Positions 1-7,152 of a stretch of DNA of 7,893 nucleotides are shown here, piece by piece; within the stretch, counting starts at the first letter, position 1, and every line of letters starts with the position of its first letter. Made by a program: the position numbers and the translations under genes. The DNA is from an uncultured bacterium (GTDB lineage Bacteria; Cyanobacteriota; Vampirovibrionia; Gastranaerophilales; Gastranaerophilaceae), in assembly GCA_902803265.1 (NCBI GenBank), contig CADCPD010000009.1:1-7893 (forward strand), read 5' to 3'. A model generated the notes under the pieces. It made no database searches, was not told where the DNA came from, and saw only the letters and a program-made list of their open reading frames with translations.

Positions 1-1413
1 TGACGCTAATACAACAAATTCATGTGTTGAAATATCACGAGAATTTTCCCAACATTCACGGACAGGGCCAAAAAATGTTTTATGCAAAAATTTTAGCATA
101 TATATAATGCTTAATATAATAACAATCATAGCGGTAACAGCCAATACAGGTGCAAGAACAGAATTATCAAAATTTATATTGATTGCACCAAAGAATGTTA
201 AAAATTCACCAACAAAGCCCATGAGCAACGGCAGTCCAACAGCAGAGAGTGAGAACATAACAGCAAAAACAGCTAAACCAGGCATAACCGAGGTCAATCC
301 TCCAAGATGATTGATATCTCTAGTTTGAGTTCTTATATAAATTATGCCAACTATCATAAACAAACCTGCACAAATTAGACCGTGAGATACCATATGGAAT
401 ATAGCCCCTATTGTACCTATTTCATTAATTGTGCATAGTCCTAACAAGACTATACCCATATTAGAAATACTTGAATATGCAATAAGTTTCTTTAAATCAA
501 CTTGATTGTATGCAACAAGTGCCGAATGAATAATATTAATAACAGCAAAAATCAATAAATATGGAGCAATGAGTTTAAAAGCATCGGGTAAAATCATAAT
601 GTTAAAACGAATAAATCCGTATGCCCCCATTTTAAGTAAAACACCCGCAAGCAAAATACTAATAGGAGTTGGTGCATCACTATGAGCGACCGGTAGCCAC
701 GTATGTAAAGGAATAACCGGAATTTTCACAAAAAATCCTATCATTAATAATACAGAAATTAATATCTGAATACTAATCGGAAGTTTATCCATAACATTAA
801 TATCTGCAAATAACGAGCTAATTTGATAGTTTAATGTTTCATTATAGTAATGTAATAATAAAATTCCAACCAGTAAAAATAAGCTGCCGAAAAACGTATA
901 TAACAAGAATTTCATAGCAGATTTTTGTGAATTACCACTACCCCATAAACTTATTAAGAAATAAACGGGGATGAGTTCTAATTCCCAGAAGAAAAAGAAC
1001 ATAAACATATCAGCAGACAAAAATACCCCGAGGACAGCAGTTTCTAATAAAAACAATAAACTGTAGTATAATTTATGACGTTTTCTTATACAAGTTTTAC
1101 TAGCAATTGCAGCTATCAAAACAAGGAATGAAGTCAATTCAATTAATATTAAAGACAATCCATCCATCGAAAATGCCGAGCGTATTCCCAATGATTGAAC
1201 ACCACTTTGTCCAAATATAAATAACTCATCAAAATAGGACAACTCAGGGTTATAGAATACCCAAAATAAAATAGTGTATACAAAATGTAGACTTGCAAAC
1301 CCTTTTGCAATTCTTCTGATAATTACTTCATCATCTCTAAAAATTGGAAGTAAAAATAAAATAGGAATTATTAAAGGAGAAAATATTAATAAATTTAGCG
1401 ATAAAAATTCCAT
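1..1413 (-). CDS. nuoM: NADH-quinone oxidoreductase subunit M (antiporter-like proton pump), 3' end missing
   Basis: Membrane subunit of complex I, one of three Mrp-antiporter-like proton-translocating modules. The reading frame opens with ATG at 1413 and runs without a stop to position 1, giving 471 residues; the family is usually near 500, so only the last part is lost at the window edge. Seen in my translation: the TM5 glutamate E144 in FWELELIPVYFLISLWG, the TM7 lysine K230 in FFVKIPVIPLHTWLP, H237 and H244, the TM8 lysine K261 in LLAGVLLKMGAYGFIR, the SHGL motif near residue 344, and the TM12 glutamate E403 in GFVGEFL. Glutamate rather than lysine at this last site is the known mark separating NuoM from NuoL. 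A GGAGG at 1420..1424, inside the nuoL 3' end, sits 6 bases from the ATG. The gap to the nuoL stop is a single base, so translation is probably coupled. nuoN would be expected next, outside the window. Confidence 0.97.
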   Translation of the reverse strand, partial: MEFLSLNLLIFSPLIIPILFLLPIFRDDEVIIRRIAKGFASLHFVYTILFWVFYNPELSYFDELFIFGQSGVQSLGIRSAFSMDGLSLILIELTSFLVLIAAIASKTCIRKRHKLYYSLLFLLETAVLGVFLSADMFMFFFFWELELIPVYFLISLWGSGNSQKSAMKFLLYTFFGSLFLLVGILLLHYYNETLNYQISSLFADINVMDKLPISIQILISVLLMIGFFVKIPVIPLHTWLPVAHSDAPTPISILLAGVLLKMGAYGFIRFNIMILPDAFKLIAPYLLIFAVINIIHSALVAYNQVDLKKLIAYSSISNMGIVLLGLCTINEIGTIGAIFHMVSHGLICAGLFMIVGIIYIRTQTRDINHLGGLTSVMPGLAVFAVMFSLSAVGLPLLMGFVGEFLTFFGAININFDNSVLAPVLAVTAMIVIILSIIYMLKFLHKTFFGPVRECWENSRDISTHEFVVLAS

Positions 1414-1414
1414 A

Positions 1415-3268
1415 TTAAACCTCCACCCAATACGCAATTAGAGAATATATCAAACAAAAGCCTGTCAAAATCAAAGCTAAAATTAAAAATGAATATGCAA
1501 AGTAAGATTGAATAACCCCTGTTTGCATTTTAGAATTGATATATGATTTTAATCTTGTAATAAATACAACAAGTCCGACCATTCCGTCATAAAGATAATC
1601 ATCAATAAAATTAGCAAGTAATGCCAATTTTGAATATAATTTACGGGCAAGAAAATCATACAAATTATCAATATATAATCTGTTAAAAGAAAGATTATAT
1701 AAAAGCGGTAATTTTTTCAAATTTGTTACTTTAATATATAATACAAATGCCAAAGCTACAGCAATCACCTCAAAAACTAGCGGTAAAATATCGTTATTAA
1801 ACTTACCCATATTAGGGAAAAATAATCCAATGACAAGTACTATCAGTGCAAGACAAGAAACAGGCACTAAAATAAGCTTAGGCAAATTAGTAATATTTTT
1901 TTCTGATTTACCCTCAAAAACTACAAAATATAACCTAAAGATATAAAATGCAGTCATAAATGAAATTAATATCAAAAAAGATATCGTTATATAGGAATGA
2001 GTTTCAAATAGATGGTGAAAAATTAGAGCTTTTGCTGAAAATCCGCTAAATAATACACCCGCTAAAGCAAATGCCCCAATTAAATAACAACCGGCTAAGA
2101 TAGGCATTTTCTTTCTTAAGCCACCGAAATCATCAATACTTGTACTACCTGAATATGCAATCATAACTATACCGGCAATTAAAAATAACATCGATTTAAT
2201 AAAAGCATGAGAGGCTAAGTATATCATACTTCCGGTCAATGCACCTGTTCCGAGGGCTATAAACATAATCCCAAGTTGAGAACTCGTAGAATATGCTAAT
2301 ATTCTTTTAATATCTCTGCAGGTAATAGCAAAAAATGCACAGATAATTGCAGTTATTAAACCTATTACTAAAATAAAATTCATAACAAAGTGAGATTGAT
2401 AATATATCGGATATAATCTGTTAATTAAAAATACACCAGCCGCTACCATCGTTGCAGAGTGTATCAGCGCACTAACAGGAGTTGGACCTTCCATCGCATC
2501 AGCAAGCCAAGTATGTAATGGAAATTGTGCAGATTTTGCAATAGAACCAAAAAGTAAAAGGATACAATTTGCTATAAATACAGGTTCTGATGTATAAGTA
2601 AATAAATATGCCGCAACTCTATCAATTCCACTATAAGGTATATCGATTAAGTCAGCCGATCCTGAATAATTGTATATTAATACAGATGAAAGAATAATAC
2701 CTGCAAGCAAACAAAAATCACCTATACGATTCATTATAAATGCTTTTTTTGCAGCATTCGCAGCTGATATTTTCTTATACCAAAATCCGATTAATAAATA
2801 ACTTGTAACACCAACCAATTCCCAAAATACATAGGTTTGAAATAAAGTAGGTGCTAAAACAAGCCCGCACATAGAAAATGTAAACAAATTCATAAGCGCA
2901 AAAAATCTTGGAAAACTTTCATCATTTTTCATATAAAAATATGAATATATCTGTACAAATAACGTTACTGCAAAAATCACTAAAAGCATAAATGCAGATA
3001 CCAAATCAACATAACATCCAAGTTCAAAATTTAGATTATTTATTGATATGAATGAAAAAGTATCTTCAAAAACATATCCCATATTTGTGATAGTTTTTGC
3101 AAATACAAGTATAGATGAAATAAGACCCCAAATGGTTGCTAATAGAGTAATACCAAAAATAGTTTTATAAGATTTTAATAAAGAAGTAATTTTTCCAATA
3201 AAAATGACTACAGCAACCCATAACGGGAAAAATAAAATAGAAGATACATTCTGAACAAAAAATTCCAT
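1415..3268 (-). CDS. nuoL: NADH-quinone oxidoreductase subunit L (distal antiporter-like proton pump)
   Basis: Distal proton-pumping subunit of complex I, in the cytoplasmic membrane. At 617 residues it has full family length and is mostly hydrophobic, consistent with about 16 membrane helices. Visible key residues are E150 (FWELVGVTSYLLIGFW), D184 (NRIGDF), K245 (SIAKSAQFPLHTWLADAMEG), H270 (ALIHSATMVAAG), H354 and K358 (SHAFIKSMLFL) and K413 (GFSAKALI). The C-terminal third, about residues 505-590, carries the charged lateral-helix region that braces the other pumps, including YIDNLYDFL and the conserved QTGVIQSY motif, before a last membrane helix. This tail separates it from NuoM and NuoN. 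The usual SKD at the TM12 lysine is AKA here, so the acidic neighbour is missing. Its ATG overlaps the nuoK stop by one base (TAATG); an AAGGAG lies 11 bases upstream inside nuoK. Confidence 0.98.
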   Translation of the reverse strand: MEFFVQNVSSILFFPLWVAVVIFIGKITSLLKSYKTIFGITLLATIWGLISSILVFAKTITNMGYVFEDTFSFISINNLNFELGCYVDLVSAFMLLVIFAVTLFVQIYSYFYMKNDESFPRFFALMNLFTFSMCGLVLAPTLFQTYVFWELVGVTSYLLIGFWYKKISAANAAKKAFIMNRIGDFCLLAGIILSSVLIYNYSGSADLIDIPYSGIDRVAAYLFTYTSEPVFIANCILLLFGSIAKSAQFPLHTWLADAMEGPTPVSALIHSATMVAAGVFLINRLYPIYYQSHFVMNFILVIGLITAIICAFFAITCRDIKRILAYSTSSQLGIMFIALGTGALTGSMIYLASHAFIKSMLFLIAGIVMIAYSGSTSIDDFGGLRKKMPILAGCYLIGAFALAGVLFSGFSAKALIFHHLFETHSYITISFLILISFMTAFYIFRLYFVVFEGKSEKNITNLPKLILVPVSCLALIVLVIGLFFPNMGKFNNDILPLVFEVIAVALAFVLYIKVTNLKKLPLLYNLSFNRLYIDNLYDFLARKLYSKLALLANFIDDYLYDGMVGLVVFITRLKSYINSKMQTGVIQSYFAYSFLILALILTGFCLIYSLIAYWVEV

Positions 3269-3591
3269 TATCCCATCAACTCCTTGTAATCATTTATATC
3301 TACTGATTTTTTATTTCTATACATCAAGTAAAATATTGCTAAAGCTATAGCAAGCTCAATTGCACCAATGGCAACAGTAAATATAGCAAACACAAATCCA
3401 ATCAAGTTATTTTCAGCAAAGGCTGAAAAAGCAATAAAATTTATATTTACAGCTGTTAGCATAAATTCAGCACAAATCAATACTTTTATTATATTTTTTA
3501 CTAAAATCACACCAATAAAACCAATAACAAAAAGTATTAGTGCCAATATTAAATAATGATATAAAGTAATATTAAATATCAAATTAGCCAT
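3268..3591 (-). CDS. nuoK: NADH-quinone oxidoreductase subunit K (MrpC-like membrane subunit)
   Basis: Small membrane subunit of complex I, homologous to MrpC and mitochondrial ND4L, forming part of the E-channel between the quinone site and the pumps. At 107 residues it has the usual length, with three hydrophobic segments (about 10-32, 36-58 and 64-90). The two functionally important membrane glutamates are present: E42 in ICAEFMLTAVNINFIAFS and E79 in FTVAIGAIELAIALAIF. The polar end (YRNKKSVDIND) matches the family's YRxRxTxDxD pattern. The ATG at 3591 overlaps the end of nuoJ by 8 bases (ATGGCTAA), and an AAGGGGG at 3598..3604 is placed 6 bases upstream. The stop overlaps the nuoL ATG by one base. 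I see nothing unusual in the conserved residues. Confidence 0.97.
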   Translation of the reverse strand: MANLIFNITLYHYLILALILFVIGFIGVILVKNIIKVLICAEFMLTAVNINFIAFSAFAENNLIGFVFAIFTVAIGAIELAIALAIFYLMYRNKKSVDINDYKELMG

Positions 3592-4129
3592 TACGCGCCC
3601 CCTTGAATATATTTAAGGATGATAATCCAACGATAACAGATAAAGTAAGCAACGCAATCATTTCAAATGATAGCAAAAATCTTATATACAAACCATCTGA
3701 AATTGCATTAAACATTTCATATCTATTAAGACTAATTACAGATTGAGGAGTAAATAACCACTCAATAACAGATGATGATATCAAAAGAATGTTAAACAAA
3801 GTAAGTACAAATAATATTGCTGAAATTATTGTAAATATAAATCTTGGCGTAAAAGATAAATATACCTGTTTATCAATTCTATGTGAGGTGAACATAATAG
3901 CTAATACAAAAAGAACAGGAATTGCAACACCATAAACAGCAATCTGAATAATTGCATTATATTCAGCAGATAAAAATAAAAATATTATTCCAACTGCGAA
4001 AAATAGAATAACTGCAAACAGCAAAGAATGCATTATTCTTCTTGATAAAATTGTAAAAATTGAAGAAAAAATAACATTAGCAGCGCACAAATAAAATATT
4101 ATGCTTGTAAATATATCACTACTGTTCAT
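3584..4129 (-). CDS. nuoJ: NADH-quinone oxidoreductase subunit J (ND6-like membrane subunit)
   Basis: Membrane subunit of complex I, homologous to mitochondrial ND6, next to NuoH, NuoA and NuoK in the membrane heel. The 181 residues are within the normal range and predict five membrane helices. The family pattern is clear: RIMHSLLFAV (N-terminal loop into TM2), LFLSAEYNAIIQIAVYG with the conserved E56, then a hydrophobic run. TM3 in this family carries a flexible pi-bulge at a YAGA/YxG motif. Here the sequence is Y66-G67-V68-A69-I70-P71, so the glycine is shifted by one and a proline follows; this is odd and is listed as a finding. The ATG directly abuts the nuoI stop (TAA then ATG), with AAGGAG at 4139..4144, 9 bases upstream. 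The 3' end overlaps nuoK by 8 bases. The assignment rests on both motif and operon position. Confidence 0.95.
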   Translation of the reverse strand: MNSSDIFTSIIFYLCAANVIFSSIFTILSRRIMHSLLFAVILFFAVGIIFLFLSAEYNAIIQIAVYGVAIPVLFVLAIMFTSHRIDKQVYLSFTPRFIFTIISAILFVLTLFNILLISSSVIEWLFTPQSVISLNRYEMFNAISDGLYIRFLLSFEMIALLTLSVIVGLSSLNIFKGARNG

Positions 4130-4519
4130 TTATTTATTCTCCTTTGTAAAATTAAGTTTTAGTGAATTTTTATCATCAGTTGCAAGTTCAAAATCATTTC
4201 CCATTTTAACTGAGCCTAAACTACAATAATATGCACAATTACCACAAAAAATACATTTGCCGTAATCAATAGAATAGCATTTAACAATACCATTTTCAGA
4301 TTTAGTAATAGTTATGGCGTTTGCCGGACAAACTTTTTGACACATACCACAAGCCTTACATTTATCAATATCAAAAAGATGTTTCCCTCGAAATCTATCA
4401 GATAATTTTGGTTTTACTTCAGGATACTCAAGAGTTACACGTTTTTTAAACGCATGCTTAAATACGGTTAAATGACCAATTATTAAGGATAAAATAGATT
4501 TATAAATTTGTTTAAACAC
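4130..4519 (-). CDS. nuoI: NADH-quinone oxidoreductase subunit I (2x[4Fe-4S] ferredoxin-like)
   Basis: Peripheral iron-sulfur subunit of complex I that carries clusters N6a and N6b and passes electrons to cluster N2 in NuoB. The 129-residue protein has an amphipathic N-terminal stretch (about 1-28) that would lie on the membrane surface, followed by two ferredoxin motifs: C54-x2-C57-x2-C60-x3-C64-P and C89-x2-C92-x2-C95-x3-C99. All eight cysteines are present. The second motif ends in CSLGSV where the family normally has CPTxAI, so the usual proline is replaced. The start is GTG at 4519, sharing one base with the nuoH stop (TAGTG). No upstream ATG fits, and a perfect AGGAGG at 4529..4534 supports this start. 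It is short, like the minimal bacterial NuoI/NdhI type, with a lysine-rich tail and none of the long C-terminal extensions seen elsewhere. Confidence 0.96.
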   Translation of the reverse strand: MFKQIYKSILSLIIGHLTVFKHAFKKRVTLEYPEVKPKLSDRFRGKHLFDIDKCKACGMCQKVCPANAITITKSENGIVKCYSIDYGKCIFCGNCAYYCSLGSVKMGNDFELATDDKNSLKLNFTKENK

Positions 4520-5622
4520 TATTTAATCCCTCCTAATAAAACAAAATACTTAAATATACAAATAAACAAGAAGTTTATAATAGATAGAGGCAACAAAAAT
4601 TTCCAGCTAAATTTCAACAAATCAGATGATTTTAATCTTGGTAAAACAGCTCTAACCCACATAATTAAAAATACAACAACAAAAGTTTTTAGGAAAAACC
4701 AAAAAGCTTGTTCAAAGTATACAAACAATTGGGCTATAACGTTATTAGAAAATATTTTTTCAGATATATAAAATCCAAAAGGAGATAAAAATCCACCAAA
4801 AAATAAAGCAACAATAAATGCAGAAGAAGCAAACATCATTGCGTATTCTCCAAGGAAGAATAATGCAAATCTCATTCCGGAATACTCTGTATTATAACCA
4901 GCTACAAGTTCACTTTCTGCTTCAGGTAAGTCAAACGGACATCTGTTGAGTTCTGCAATTGAAGAAATAAACATTATAATAAATCCCAAAAAGCAAGGGA
5001 AAATATACCATCCACAAACTTGAAACATAGAGATTTGAGATAAAATAATATCTTTAATATTTAATGATGATGCCAAAACAGCAATAGACAAAAGCACAAA
5101 CGCAATTGGCAACTCATAAGATAAAACCTGAGCAACTGAACGTATAGAACCAATCAAAGAATACTTATTATTGCTTGCATACCCTGCCAAAACAGTTCCT
5201 ATAACAGGGATAAAAGCTATAGTAACAAACAATAAGGCCGAAGTTGAAATTGACATAAAATCAAATTCAGAACTGAACGGAATTATTCCCCAGCAAATTA
5301 AAACAGGTACAAACGCAATTATAGGTGCTAATGTAAATAAAATTCCGTCAGTAACATTCGGTTCAATATTTTCTTTACATAGAAGTTTAATAGCATCAGC
5401 AACGGTTTGCAATAGGCCCCAAATCCCAACTCTATTAGGTCCTTTTCGTTGAGTAAATAAAGCCAAAACTTTTCTTTCTGCAAGAACCAAAATTAAAACA
5501 ACCAAAATTAAAGCTGCAGCCACAACACAAAATGGAATAATAGGGAAGATAACAAGTGCAACTTCTCTCGGTACATCAAATTTTGCTAAAAAGTCAATAA
5601 ATAAACTTAAAATGTAATTCAT
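4519..5622 (-). CDS. nuoH: NADH-quinone oxidoreductase subunit H (quinone-site membrane anchor)
   Basis: Core membrane subunit of complex I (ND1 homologue) that joins the peripheral arm to the membrane arm and forms the floor of the quinone chamber. The 367 residues predict eight or nine membrane helices. Signature blocks are intact: AERKVLALFTQRKGPNRVG (about 48-66), LLQTVADAIKLLCKE (70-84), VAQVLSYELPIAF (163-175), ELNRCPFDLPEAESELVAGY (224-243) followed by NTEYSGMRFALFFLGEY, and MWVRAVLPRLKSSDLL (321-336). The acidic residues of the quinone/E-channel funnel (E224, E234, E236, E238 and E247 in this frame) are kept. The ATG overlaps the nuoD stop by one base (TAATG), with GGAGG at 5633..5637, 10 bases upstream. 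nuoD is immediately upstream, so nuoE, nuoF and nuoG are not inserted here. The stop is TAG and overlaps the nuoI GTG. Confidence 0.98.
   Translation of the reverse strand: MNYILSLFIDFLAKFDVPREVALVIFPIIPFCVVAAALILVVLILVLAERKVLALFTQRKGPNRVGIWGLLQTVADAIKLLCKENIEPNVTDGILFTLAPIIAFVPVLICWGIIPFSSEFDFMSISTSALLFVTIAFIPVIGTVLAGYASNNKYSLIGSIRSVAQVLSYELPIAFVLLSIAVLASSLNIKDIILSQISMFQVCGWYIFPCFLGFIIMFISSIAELNRCPFDLPEAESELVAGYNTEYSGMRFALFFLGEYAMMFASSAFIVALFFGGFLSPFGFYISEKIFSNNVIAQLFVYFEQAFWFFLKTFVVVFLIMWVRAVLPRLKSSDLLKFSWKFLLPLSIINFLFICIFKYFVLLGGIK
4529..4534 (-). promoter_or_regulatory. Ribosome binding site for nuoI (decides GTG start)
   Basis: A perfect AGGAGG, 9 bases before the GTG at 4519, lying within the last codons of nuoH. 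It is the best reason to accept the non-ATG start of nuoI and suggests re-initiation by ribosomes finishing nuoH, since stop and start share one base (TAGTG). Confidence 0.85.
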
Positions 5623-6731
5623 TATTTATCAACCTCCGGTAAAATCACATCTAATGAACCAAAAATTGCCATCATATCTGCAACTTCACAATTAACTAAT
5701 AATTCTGGAAGCAATTGAACCGCATAATAAGAACCCGTTCTCCATTTTACACGATAAGGAGTTTTTCCACCCGCCTTAACAGTACATGAAGTTAGCCCCC
5801 TTGAAGCTTCAACTATAGAAGTATATTCACCTTCAGGAATATTCAACATAACCGGTTTTACAGATTTATTTAATATAGGTTCTGATGAACTTCTAATAAA
5901 ATCAATGCATTGTTCAACAATTTTCAATGAACTGTATAATTCAAAAATTCTAACTTTATAACGAGAATAAGCATCTCCTCCATCAGCATAAGAAATATCA
6001 AATTCCAAATTATCATATGTCAAATATGGACACGATTTTCTAAAATCTAATCCAACACCTGATGCACGAAGATTGGCACCTGTAATCGAATATTGTAAAG
6101 CGTTACGTTTGGTAATAATACCTTTATTTACACATCTTGAAGTAAAAATAGGATTTGTTGTAATAATATTTTCGTAATCTTTAATACATTCAGGCATATC
6201 CTCAACAAAGGATGATATATCTTCTAATATTTCATTCGGAATGTCAAATCTTACACCACCGAAAGTAAAATAGTTATACATCATTCGTTGACCTGTTAAT
6301 GCTTCAAAAATATGGAGAATTCTTTCTCTATCTCTAAAACAGTAAAATAAAGGTGAAGATGCACCTAAATCAAGCATAAAAGTTCCCAACCATAAAAGAT
6401 GTGAGGCAATACGATTTAATTCCATACACAAAACTCTGATATATTGAGCTTTAACAGGAATTTCAACATTTAATAAATTTTCTATGCAATCACAATACGC
6501 GTATGAATTAAAAAATCCACCCAAATAATCAATTCTGTCGACAATAGGGAGATATTGAAGATAAGAGCGAGATTCAGCCATTTTTTCAATACCACGATGA
6601 AGATACCCAACAACAGGCTTGCATGATTTAATAATTTCACCGTCCAACTCAAGAACAAGTCTCAATACTCCATGCGTAGAAGGATGTTGAGGGCCAACAT
6701 TAATTTCCATAGTCTTTAAAAGATTAGTCAT
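5622..6731 (-). CDS. nuoD: NADH-quinone oxidoreductase subunit D (49 kDa quinone-site subunit)
   Basis: Peripheral-arm subunit related to the large subunit of [NiFe] hydrogenases; with NuoB it forms the quinone-reducing site. I take ATG at 6731 (369 residues) because it overlaps nuoC by 8 bases, like the other junctions, has AAAGG 10 bases upstream, and leaves a short lead before GPQHPSTHGVLR. An in-frame ATG at 6761 would add MFKMMKGWFG. Numbered from 6731: H16 and H20 of GPQHPSTHG, GYLHRGIEKMAE (about 42-53), the quinone-headgroup tyrosine Y69 in DRIDYL, the D121 region (SHLLWLGTFMLDLGA) and LRASGVGLDFRK (221-232). The C-terminal block is divergent: EASRGLTS instead of the usual EAPRGE-type sequence, WRTGSYY instead of R-x-P-S-F, and PEVDK instead of GEVDR. 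The protein is single, not fused to NuoC. Its stop overlaps the nuoH ATG. Confidence 0.96.
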   Translation of the reverse strand: MTNLLKTMEINVGPQHPSTHGVLRLVLELDGEIIKSCKPVVGYLHRGIEKMAESRSYLQYLPIVDRIDYLGGFFNSYAYCDCIENLLNVEIPVKAQYIRVLCMELNRIASHLLWLGTFMLDLGASSPLFYCFRDRERILHIFEALTGQRMMYNYFTFGGVRFDIPNEILEDISSFVEDMPECIKDYENIITTNPIFTSRCVNKGIITKRNALQYSITGANLRASGVGLDFRKSCPYLTYDNLEFDISYADGGDAYSRYKVRIFELYSSLKIVEQCIDFIRSSSEPILNKSVKPVMLNIPEGEYTSIVEASRGLTSCTVKAGGKTPYRVKWRTGSYYAVQLLPELLVNCEVADMMAIFGSLDVILPEVDK

Positions 6732-7152
6732 TCCAAACCAACCTTTCATCATTTTGAACATACGATTTTAATAAAGGATGTCCTACCCAGCTTTCAGGCA
6801 TATATAATCTATGTATATTGTCATTTCCAATAAAATTTATACCAAATAAGTCATAAATTTCACATTCATCAAAATGTGCGCTCTTATATAACTTAACTAT
6901 ACTTGAAGTTTCATTTTGAACATTAGTTATAACATTTAAAAAGTCATTACTTACTGTAGAATAAAGTCTGTATGATAATTGAACAAAATCAACATAATCA
7001 GTAGCTATAATTTGCGTTAAGACATCAAAATCAACATAATTTTTTGATTTTAAAAAACTAATAACATCAAATGCATCATGTTCCACGAAAATATAATCAT
7101 CGTTCACTGTGATATCAGGGAAGTATTCTTTTAATAAATCAATATTAATCAA
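6724..7152 (-). CDS. nuoC: NADH-quinone oxidoreductase subunit C (30 kDa subunit)
   Basis: Peripheral structural subunit of complex I that packs on NuoD and NuoI; it has no cofactor. The C-terminal signature is recognisable at about residues 94-131: ECEIYDLFGINFIG, then HRLYMPESWVGHPLLKSY. Family proteins usually have ERExYDMFGIxFxGHPxLRR and GHPLRKDY, so several near-constant residues differ (Arg to Cys, GHP to GND, Arg to Leu). The N-terminal 60 residues follow the alpha/beta pattern of the family but share few recognisable residues. At 142 residues it is at the short end, like 30 kDa subunits without extensions. The start is TTG at 7152: an in-frame TAG two codons upstream (7156..7158) rules out a longer form and no ATG lies nearby. 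A run of six G at 7159..7164 is a plausible ribosome site. It overlaps nuoB by 8 bases. Confidence 0.93.
   Translation of the reverse strand: MINIDLLKEYFPDITVNDDYIFVEHDAFDVISFLKSKNYVDFDVLTQIIATDYVDFVQLSYRLYSTVSNDFLNVITNVQNETSSIVKLYKSAHFDECEIYDLFGINFIGNDNIHRLYMPESWVGHPLLKSYVQNDERLVWND
6742..6746 (-). promoter_or_regulatory. Probable ribosome binding site for nuoD
   Basis: AAAGG within nuoC, 10 bases before the ATG at 6731. It is modest in strength but favours this start over the in-frame ATG at 6761. With this choice nuoC and nuoD overlap by 8 bases, the same overlap seen for nuoB/nuoC and nuoJ/nuoK. Confidence 0.5.

Noticed and set aside
107..310. A 67-codon plus-strand open frame opposite nuoM
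   Set aside because: It lies wholly antisense to the well-supported nuoM, has low-complexity Ala/Thr/Asn/Lys content typical of a reversed hydrophobic gene, and shows no recognisable domain.
1..1413. Possibility that the third antiporter gene is NuoN or a second NuoL rather than NuoM
   Set aside because: The residue at the TM12 site is Glu (E403), the LLKMGAYGFIR motif is NuoM-type, and there is no NuoL-type lateral helix in the visible part; the position after nuoL also fits NuoM.
3368..3556. A 62-codon plus-strand open frame opposite nuoK
   Set aside because: Antisense to nuoK, with composition explained by the reverse complement of membrane-helix codons; no independent evidence of coding.
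4508..4771. An 87-codon plus-strand open frame across the nuoI/nuoH junction
   Set aside because: Fully antisense to two conserved genes and without any recognisable motif; it is a shadow of the AT-rich nuoH 3' end.
5171..5452. A 93-codon plus-strand open frame opposite nuoH
   Set aside because: The longest antisense frame here, but entirely within conserved nuoH blocks, with no family resemblance and no ribosome site that I would trust.
6732..6761. Longer nuoD using ATG at 6761 (adds ten residues)
   Set aside because: The extra MFKMMKGWFG is not expected in the family and would create a 38-base overlap with nuoC; the ATG at 6731 gives the 8-base overlap seen at other junctions. It is not excluded.
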